The translations under genes and the position numbers were made by a program. A stretch of 64,000 bases of DNA from Blasia pusilla (Eukaryota > Marchantiophyta > Marchantiopsida > Blasiales): the NCBI GenBank assembly GCA_050084515.1, contig CM114271.1, forward strand, positions 3,348,001-3,412,000. Direction: 5' to 3'. The stretch's first letter is position 1. Each line of letters begins with the position of its first letter. Shown here piece by piece: positions 55,101-64,000 of this stretch. Below the pieces are notes generated by a model, which was given only the letters and a program-made list of their open reading frames with translations, did no database searches and was not told the DNA's origin.

Positions 55101-58100
55101 GCTCAATTGCTCATAGCTTGTACAAAGCAATTAAAGAGATGTCCAGGAAAGAAACCCCAGCCGATCACCACAAAGCCCAATTCAAATGTATGTAAAAGGG
55201 GCGTCCTGAAGCAGAGGGTTTAAGAAAAAGGCATTCCTCGTCCAGTTTCACTTCATAAAACGAGATGAATAGTCCACTCCCTCTGCGTAAGCACCTTTTT
55301 AAACAATACAGACTGGACGTTCCTCAAAGTGCTACTTTCAAATCACTCAGGGACATACCAGATCCACCAAAAGCTCTGACAATTGGGCCATAATACCTTT
55401 CTTAGACTGCAGCTTGTAGCTTTCCATCACATTTGTTATATTTTCCAAACATTGCATGGCACTCCTGCGGACAGCCTACAGCCTAGCAGTAATTAGTGCA
55501 GCAGTGGTGGACCGCAGGATTTAAAATTGTGTCTTTAAGGAGTAAATCAAGCATCTGTTCAATTCAACAAGTATAGACATTCGTACAACTGTATAAACGT
55601 ACAGTGTACACAGGCACAGGCACAGGAGAGAAATATCCAGTTTACAAACAGAGTGTACTTGTCCTCTCCAAATTCAATATGCATTCAAGTGTGTTGGGGT
55701 GGGCACCTTCAGAGGGCTAGCCAATGCCACAAGTAAAGGTGGAAGAGTTCCTTGCAGATGAGTAAATGTGACATCGTCCACCACTTTGGACTTCCCAGCT
55801 CGAGTCCTTGGAACGTCAGGTTTTTTTCCTAATTGAGTAGCTAGGACATCCAAACTGTGTACTTGAACAAAAGCTGGGACAGCTGAACCTGAAATAGGAA
55901 AAACGATTTACTTACTTCATGCACAAGCTGACACAACTACAGAACGGGATAACCAAATTTGAAGTTGAGAAGTGTTTGGTCCTTCAAATGATAAAAGTTG
56001 AAAATTGATCCAATTAGTGAGAAGCCAAGAATTCATTTCAAAAGCGAACAGATTTCACAGAAAGTCCATATGACCTTCAGCAATGAAAAACTTTGAGAGG
56101 AAAATGAATGTGTCAAGCACTTGCAGACGACCCAGAAGAAGCTGGATATGGGGTGTGAAGATCTTCATTGAAGATGAGCCAGCAAAAAGCACAAAAAGCC
56201 CATCCAGGCTATCCTCTCCGCAGTGGCCATCACTCTGCAGCATAAACAGCATAATCATTTTGTCGACAACTCTGAATGAGAATTGATAAAAAAACTCAAG
56301 ACTCCAAGAAGACAAATTGAGACCTGAGAGATGTGCATTTTCAGAACTCTGAAGTACACCCAGTGTCCCATTTTGAGATCAAGGCAAACTCACACGATCT
56401 ACATTCACCAAGAAGAATTAATAAAATCCGAGGTCATCTTTGATGTGTACCTCAAATGTCACAGTATTGTTACAAGGAACGTAAGGAACTAGGCTGTAAA
56501 GTGCACGGAGTAGAAGCTCTGGGTATGCGCCTGGGGACTTGACTCCCAGTCGGTGGTAAAACTCAGAGGGAATGTGAATCGAATCCTTCGGGCCCGCGTA
56601 GTCTATCTGCAAAACCACCACTTCGTCATAACACAACAAGTATACTATACATGCAAGTGTATAGTAAACCTAAACCCTTTCTTCAAGCTCCATACATGGT
56701 TAAGAGAATGTGTAGTTCAATTGACTTCTTCCGTCCATTTTTCTTCAAGCTGTACCTTTACGTGAAGTCTTGTGGATGCTTGTAGAGTTAAGATCAATCA
56801 ATCTTACATTCAGAGGTTCTAAAACCACTAAAATTTGAAAGACATACAGATGTGTTGGTCATCTGGATTCTGAAAACAATTCTTAGATTGACGGATTGAT
56901 CATATCCAGCTACCCATGACAACGCCTGCCATTTCTGCTTTCCTTTTACTTCAAACAAAGATGACAAATTTACATCGTGTCATATTCTCTGCCTCAAAAT
57001 TCACAAAGAAATGAAGGGTAAATCACTAGAAAGTGTGGTACATTTTGCAGTTCAGCCAGTGGAATAGATGTTCTAGATTCCACACTTGTCCATTCATCTC
57101 TTAGCCATCGCAGACTAGCTTCAACCAATTGAATCGAGGTATCTGCAAAGCATCAAACCCAACTTGTGAGAAATTCTTTAGTCAAGATAGTACAGTAGAT
57201 ACTTTTTATGCTGTACGCAAACTACAAGAGGAGAAACAGTAAAAAAGAATTGATTTGTTGATGGGGATGCAGGAAGACCATAGGACTAAGAGAAATGACC
57301 CAAGCCGGTACATTTTCAAGACTTCCTTAGAGGACTGCTTGTAGTGGACAGAGTACAGTCTGCACTTCTTCAATAGTTCACATAACTTTTTCGACGAATT
57401 ATCTGGCAGTGTATAGTTGTGATGATATGCTGGAGCACTTCACTTTCCTACCTTTGGAATGTTTCTTAAAACACTGGAGAAGAACTAGTGTCACCAAGAC
57501 TTTTGAGTTGTCGCTCAAGTTAGACTTAAGTAGCACCATAACCCATTCAGTTGTATGTTTGGCTACTTTTCCTGCCAAAGACTTGATTATTTTTCTGTTT
57601 AGCTCTGCTCGTAATTCTCTCCGTATTTCCTGCAAATCCATTTTGTGGAAATGAATTATCAATTTCTCTACTAGGTCAGAGCAGGGACAACTATAGCCAT
57701 TTCATAGACAAAAAGCTCGATTCAGAGGTCTAGGGAAATCAGTAGGTCATTGACATTATCAGGGAAATTAAACAACATGCCCCCAAATTCACAATATGAT
57801 CCCCTTCTCAAAAGAAACATATAAATCCTTCACCAAATGATTTATTAGTCGCAAGTTTGACACCAAGGTAGACTGCACCTGAACAGGTCATTCACACTGG
57901 CAGACATTATGAGGGCCTAACTGAGAGGGCTTAGATTCAGTAAAAAGAATGAATTGTGTTAACATCTGAGAGGCCACCTTTGGAAATGAAAGAAGAGGAC
58001 TAAAATGGCCCAATACAGAACTACATTCCGGCTATGCTCTCATGACTTCACCAGAGATATGATCCAAAGCCCCTACACAATAATGGTTTGATAAAGCTAA

Positions 58101-61100
58101 AACACATATTTCCAAAGAGATAATACTTTCCTCTTTGGCTCATCCCATGTTGTAAATCTCATTGACTTTGCATCTCATCAACTTCCATAAAATACCTTAG
58201 ACCAACTCCAGACGAAAAGCTACTGGAGGAAAAAACTCAAACTCTACTATCGACCGCACATGTGCAATTCGAGTTGACTTCAAGGCAATTGCATAGAAAC
58301 CTTAGATTTCGTCTCTTCCTCCTGTGTCTCAACTGATGTTTCCTCATGAACTTTTGAGAGGTCTGTGAAAAGCGGAAAAGGCAACTTCGCAGCTGCTTCT
58401 AGTACATACTTGTTCAGTCTCGATGTCTGCACGTACAGAGATTTGAGTTCACAGTATCAGAGATTTAACGAGCTGCTGTAAACAGCTTTGCTGAAGATGG
58501 ACCTTTAAGGTTTCAGGCATGAAGGTGTGTCAATCTCTCTAATCATGACTGCTGAGGTTCTGACCTTAGGGAACTGAAGTAAGTAGTCAGAAAACGCCAA
58601 AGCCACTTGTTCGACATAGCTTGGGTTTTGTTTGAGGAAATCACATGCAAGCAGCTCAATTGCCTTCTTGCTGATAAGTCTCACTTCTGTCTTTGAAGAT
58701 TTTTTTCCTGCAAAACCAAAACAAATGAAGTTAGCAAATACTTGGATTGGGGTAGATAGTTCCACAAGATATGTCAAAAGGTACCAGCTGGTTTTGCAGA
58801 GTAATTATACCTGCCATCATTTCAGAGTAGCATCTGGAAATGATAGAAGCAAGCGCTTGGAAGAGGCGCTCAGCAGGTATAACCTTCACCAAGTCCTCAA
58901 AAGAAAGAACTGCTTGTATCACACTGTAATGGTCATCACTAAGACGTCGCAAATATGCCTCGCGCAAAACTGTGTATATCTGCACCAGAAAGAACCAACT
59001 TAGGACACAATTTCACATTTAAGTCAAAGGGCCCTGATTGTCATAACACAGTAGTGTTGTGTAGGTAAAGCCTTTGTTTCTCTGTAATAAGAAGATTCCT
59101 CAAGTAAGGCTCCACGTGCAGGGACATCACAGCAAAATCTTACCTCTGCTTGTTCATTGAGACTTGTTTTTGCAGCAAGTTTTGATAACTGTTGTACCGC
59201 TATCTCTCGTATTTGAGCCTGAAAAAAGGAAAAGATATAGACAGACCTTTTTGAAAACTTTTCGGAAAGAAGTTAGTATTTAGCAACTCTGGTTGACTAA
59301 ACTCCAAAGAAGTATGGATCTCACCAGTGTATCAACCAAATGTCAGACTTCCTTGCAGGGTTCTTTTCCTACATCCTGTAAGGTTCTCAAATTGTAAAAG
59401 TATGGGAATCTTCATGTTGGTCACAACAACCACTCCATTCAAAAAACATCAAGATTCCCAAAGGGCCTAGCTTAAAAAGCTTTCCATGTATCCAAAGGTA
59501 ACTGTGCAAGCAAGTACAAACAGCTCACACTTCCATTTTCAATGAAATTGATGGGGTGGCAGCACTATCTGAAAGTACCTGTGGATGATCGATGGAGAGA
59601 TAAAGGCTCATATGGGATTCTGCCAGTGGAGAGCGTAGACTTCCATGGAAGACTTCCGACAAAAACTTAAACAATGGGTCCTCTTCCTTGTCACCACGTA
59701 TGGCTTTTGAATTCTGAAATGAAATGAAGACAACAAAACTTATGAAAAATAAGCTTAATACATCCTGAATAAGAAAGCAAGCCAGAGAAGTCTTATCTTC
59801 CAGTTCTACCCAATCCACATCTACCTCAAGTTTAAGGTCATCGGAGGGCTTAGAATTTCACAAACCATGACTCTTTGACCAGCTGCAGATAGTTCCCTTG
59901 AATCTCCTTGGTTGGATAGGAAATACCTTAAAATACACACTGATCGCTTTGTCCAATTCAGCAGGATATCGCCTCTCTATAGTTTGGAGTAGCCTCTTCA
60001 TGACAGCTCCTGTAGTATACAGATATAATTTCTTGAGACTGAGCCACATGTCTACAGACTGCAAATTAGAAAGCCAGTTTCACAGACATCCCTTGCAGTA
60101 GTCCCTCTTGTTTACAACCTAACAAATGGAGGAAAGTGTACTCGGTGAATGAATGAGTGCATAATTCCTCCACAGAGCACAGCTAGAGGATATCAACACT
60201 CCCCACCAAAAGTTGGCACTGCTGTGCCAATGCATAATAGTGCTCTTAAACATTGTTCCAATGCAAGGCTCTGTCAGTTCTCTCTCTCAGAAATGACACC
60301 ACTGAGAATGGATTCAGGATTTAAATTCTACCTATGCACAGATTACTTCACACTGGAGCCCTTCACATCTTCTCCTTGGCTTTGTAGCTAATAACTCATA
60401 CTGGTGATTAAGAAATTCTTACTGGTGATCACATGATTATTTCTTCACTTCAAAAAATTGCTTCATAACCAAAACATGAACTCACTAGATTTTGCAGCCT
60501 CAGTAACACCCCCATTCTTGAAGCTGAGGTCAAGCAGCCTGGATACCATTGACCCTGCTTCGCTTGCCAAAGAAAAGGAATTGACTACCTCAAGGAGCAC
60601 ATGCTCGTAGTTATCATGAAGCAAACTGGAACAAAACACTTTGTCAGAACACTACATTAGTAAAATGACTAGCTTCTAACCATTTGACAAGCAGAAAGTT
60701 CAAACAAGCATATTTCAGAAAAGTCCATAGGACAGAAATATGTGCTTACCAATGATCGATAAGGACTTGGACCAACAGAGCTACAAGCTTTTGTGTATCG
60801 AAGGTCTTTGCCAGGTCTTTCAGAATAGGTAAGAACTCTCTGCAGAGGATTGACAACTTTCATTGAACAGCCTTTGTACAATGAAGGACCAAACACTTCT
60901 TGCTTCACAGAAAACATCAGCTGAGCAACAACAAACTGACACATCCTCCAGTCAACCCCTGACACAAGCAGGTCTAAGAGATAATTGACTGACTTCTTTG
61001 CAGGCCTGACAATTCACCAGAACACATCTGTCATCAGAAACGACAAGAGAGCCCAGAAATTTATCAGTTTTTTACAGGTACCTTGCTTTTATGAGAAGTT

Positions 61101-63359
61101 TGAACGCCTTCATGGGGAAAGAATTGATCTCTTGGGTCTGGAAGAAGTCCAAGAAAAGACAACAAAACATACTAGCGTAAGTTTCTTCCATACTATACTT
61201 TTGACTCAAAAGGACATACTGCCAAGCACAAAACACCCTTCTCTTTGTTGACTGGTAAACTGTAATGGAAGACTCCAAGCATTCTTTATCTGATTTGTTA
61301 AGCTGGAAGTTTCCATTGCAGTACACCAAAGAGGAAAACAGGTACTTCTACACAACTCTAAAAGGTGTCTTGTTCTGTTTTAAAGGGTCTAGTAAGCCTG
61401 TCTCAAGTTGTGCATAACCACGAGCATCTCTGTGAAACAAATAATGTAGAATTTCATGCCCAGAAATAGAATAGACCTAATGCTAGGTTCCTCGAAGATC
61501 AGGAGCCACAAGACATCTAGGAGAGAGAACAAAAACCTGCACTAACTGAATCAATGTCATAATATGCAACTGGAGAACAGGAAATCCGTCGCCTCCTGAA
61601 TCTCTCTGGAAAGCCTTGGCAGTGAGCTCAAACAGTGCCTCCACAAACAAGGGAGCCAAAGTGCTTCTATTTGCCAAAGCACCTATGATCATCAAAGCTC
61701 CAACCTGAGACCAGACATCAGGTGTTAGACATGTACCCCATATACCCATACGAGAAATACCAAATTTATTGGACAAACATCAAAATGTCAGGGAAATCTG
61801 AAACTCGATGATATTCTATGGTACATCGCTACAAAACATGTGCGCTGTCACGTTTAGGTAGAGCATCACAGTGTCAGCTTTGCATGATTAGCCTTAATCT
61901 TCTTTTCCATGGTATTGACTACATGCTGGCTGCTTAGCACCTGCTTAGGACGTGGATTCAGAGAGAATATTCTCAAAATTATTTGACATCATCCATTGGG
62001 TACATTCCAGAAGTTGACAGTTTTGCATAAGCACACACAACAGACCAACAAGCACAAGACTAAAGAAGAGTATGATAGAGGAATTGAGATACATTCAGCA
62101 GAAACTCAGACAAAACTTACATGCAGTACAAGCCTTACCCGATAGTCTTCTGTGAGATTACTTTCTAAACTGTGTAATATGAGTGGTTGTATTCTGTTGA
62201 CAAGATCTGATGAGACCCGTGGTACTTCTGCTATGGTCTCCACTAGAAGAACACAGGTGAAGGAAATCGTAGCTTTTGATTTGGCAGCTAGTCCTGACAC
62301 AGTCATGGCCTGAAGCATTACAACTACATGTTAAGAGTGAAATGTATGTTCCACCAGTATGTGCAGTAGAGTAGTAGAGACATTGCAATCTATCCCAAGA
62401 AGCAATTCGAAATAACAATTTCCAACCAACAAGTTTCACTTTCACAATATAATGAGGAAGATTGAGGGATGACAGCCAGAACTGGTGTGATATGGAAATG
62501 AATCATAAAACCCTCTTGCTATAAACAGGTACTTATTTCAGCACACTTCAGTGCTAGGAACAAGACTCTTACCGAGTCGCATATGGCTTCCAACACTGCC
62601 ATATCATTGGTGCATTGTTTAACAAGCCATTGTCGAGGTGGGGGTGCACCTGAGTTCTTGATTGACTCCAAAAATTGCCAACGTGTCTTCCTAAGGGTCA
62701 ACCCAGAAAGTCAAAGAAAACAATGTAACATCCATGGTGAGAGAAAGCATCTCACATGTTGAATGGTACTGAAAAAACCCACATTCATACACTCTACACC
62801 TAGCTAAACGTGTTGAGCATGAATTGAATGATGCGCAAAACAAAAAACTCACGTACTGTAGATGAAGAAGTTGGACTACTCGCACAAAAAGACTGGTCTC
62901 ATGGTAGGGGAGAACACACAGAACAACATCCTCTACATTGTACACCTCAATTCTGCACACAACAGAATGGTTACCGATCTGGAAACTTCAAGAAAGGGCA
63001 TCTCAGCACAAGTAACTGAACCTATCTGCTGACCAGACAGACCAATACATCATGCAAATTGCATGCCGAAAAGCGTAATTGACAGCCATTCACAACAGGT
63101 AAAATTAAGTGTCACAATATGATTGCAACAGTAGGAGGAACTGACTTGTGCCGTCTGATCAAGTACTCCAGTGTCTGGTGCGAGGGCGTCAACATAGCAT
63201 ATCCGCACAGTAGGCAGAGAAATGTTGAGATAGACTTGTCCAACTTTTCATTATCAGCTTTAGATAGCAGCTCTCTGTCCTCCTGAAATTTCTCCAAATT
63301 GAACAGTGTCTTTTTGAACGCTTTGAAGCGACCGTCCATACCTATCAGTTCCTCCAAAC
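46151..63359 (-). CDS. UTP10: UTP10/HEATR1, U3 snoRNP (t-UTP) HEAT-repeat protein; 5' end missing
   Basis: A nucleolar scaffold of the small-subunit processome, needed for rDNA transcription and 18S pre-rRNA processing. Exons by GT-AG sites and matching phase: 63359-63146, 62952-62853, 62686-62573, 62309-62139, 61704-61537, 61137-61082, 61005-60750, 60625-60486, 60051-59927, 59713-59531, 59218-59144, 58979-58811, 58707-58565, 58426-58301, 57629-57452, 57142-57042, 56606-56451, 56234-56075, 55888-55707, 55475-55359, 55037-54859, 54692-54617, 54393-54214, 53970-53881, 53593-53489, 53199-53110, 52685-52477, 52121-51923, 51555-51373, 51041-50946, 50813-50746, 50491-50104, 49938-49732, 49192-48515, 48266-47854, 47393-47138, 47010-46813, 46381-46151 (stop TGA). 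About 2,250 codons, close to family size. N-terminal TGLEELIG and VVLCVLPYHET, and C-terminal EEYLVLLPETIPFLAELLED with SGEDLSQYF, are diagnostic. Exon 1 (about 50 residues) is not visible. The exon at 61005-60750 needs a frame correction or an extra intron. Confidence 0.95.
47580..47816. repeat. Tandem duplication in a UTP10 intron
   Basis: Two copies of a 124-bp unit (first starting at 47581, second at 47705), each beginning ctggaaggatctacttaatgg and running to cctaaaccca. They differ at about two sites (ccctag/ccccag, ttaaca/ttagca). It lies in the intron between exons 48266-47854 and 47393-47138, so it does not touch coding sequence. Confidence 0.92.
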
Positions 63360-64000
63360 CTGTAGACGTCACAGCACAGCAATTTCATTTATCTTGGAGC
63401 TACCAGTCATGTGTCTGGAAACTGTTCAACCACCCTTGAGAGGGATTACGATTTATGTAGCCGTCCATCCGGATGATCCAAGACTAAGAAACGGCGAGGG
63501 TTGGCCATGGAGGGTCGGATTGACGAAAGCTTGAAGCCACGTGATACAGTAACCAATACATGGCCGTCGGCAAAGTGGATGTTAAATTCTGGTGGTGGCT
63601 TCTCGAGTTTTGAACTAGATTAACAGAAAGCCAGCCCGGGCAATTTTCAGTCGAACTTAAGTTCAGATATGGTCTTGCCTCGCAATGGCGCAAACTCATG
63701 ATATTTTACGACTCCCAGCTGGTGGTGCCAAGACCAGCTCATACGTCCAAATTTAAAGGTGACACAGCTTTCAACGACCAGGCTCACATGTAGAGAATGA
63801 CTCGATACCCAGCGTACAGAAAGGCTGGGAAATTCCTTCAATATTCACGTCCAAACGAACACCCACGATATAGTCGTCCTGGTCCCACACCGTCCAAGCT
63901 CTGAATCTTATGACGAGAAAACACTCCTAATGAATTACGTAGGACGAGGCTTCGTCGATAGCCGGAGCGACATCCTCAACTGAAAACGCAAATGTCAAGA
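63360..64000 (-). other. UTP10 intron or upstream region
   Basis: The acceptor cag at 63362-63360 precedes the first visible exon. Neither short minus-strand frame here resembles the UTP10 N-terminus (no FDPKEAA-like motif). The true first exon is probably beyond position 64000. Confidence 0.5.

Noticed and set aside
46151-63359. Many plus-strand ORFs of 60-155 codons across the UTP10 region
   Set aside because: They are antisense shadows of exons or open intron stretches with no domain. The minus-strand exon chain explains the region with consistent splice phase.

Overview
Nuclear DNA of a streptophyte plant (land plant or close algal relative). The evidence is an intron-rich UTP10/HEATR1 gene with plant-like protein sequence and GT-AG introns, surrounded by Ty3/gypsy, Ty1/copia, Helitron and Mutator-like (MULE) transposon remains. 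I see no bacterial gene organisation, rRNA, tRNA or CRISPR array. The species cannot be fixed by eye.

Layout. (1) 1-4440: broken Ty3/gypsy pieces, with a gag remnant on + and an RT/RNase H remnant on -, meeting near 2872. (2) 4441-6040: AT-rich sequence with no recognisable gene. (3) 6040-20505: a giant imperfect inverted repeat. Each arm (about 6.7 and 7.2 kb, 540-bp spacer) carries the same divergent gene pair. One is a MULE-like transposase with a Cys/His cluster; the other is an unrecognised multi-exon gene with a coiled coil and a DGNHR (ParB-like) motif. Both genes are broken in both arms, by different lesions. Introns and intergenic parts are filled with 50-60 copies of a 27-nt palindrome. 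(4) 20506-23770: a 670-bp foldback and a 765-bp direct duplication carrying a SWIM zinc-finger C-terminus, one copy fused to a GAGC-rich low-complexity tract. (5) 23771-27570: a small unrecognised gene candidate and a decayed copia integrase. (6) 27570-41640: a Helitron Rep/helicase gene with HUH, two-Tyr and Walker A motifs, split by a gypsy element at 30529-40312. (7) 41641-43560: the front part of a copia element (LTR, PBS, gag, start of protease). (8) 46151-63359: UTP10 on the minus strand, 38 exons placed by splice sites and reading phase. Its first exon(s) lie upstream of what I can see.

The only host gene recognised is UTP10, a HEAT-repeat component of the t-UTP/U3 small-subunit processome needed for pre-rRNA transcription and 18S rRNA processing. 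Everything to its left is mobile or mobile-derived.

Most interesting: (a) the gypsy element at 30.5-40.3 kb has no tRNA primer site, but the 17 nt abutting its 5' LTR are perfectly complementary to the predicted 5' end of its own transcript, as in Tf1-type self-priming; (b) its LTR arrangement looks like a two-LTR circle opened inside one LTR; (c) the 27-nt palindrome family keeps its dyad through paired substitutions; (d) the two-gene element in the inverted repeat looks undescribed.
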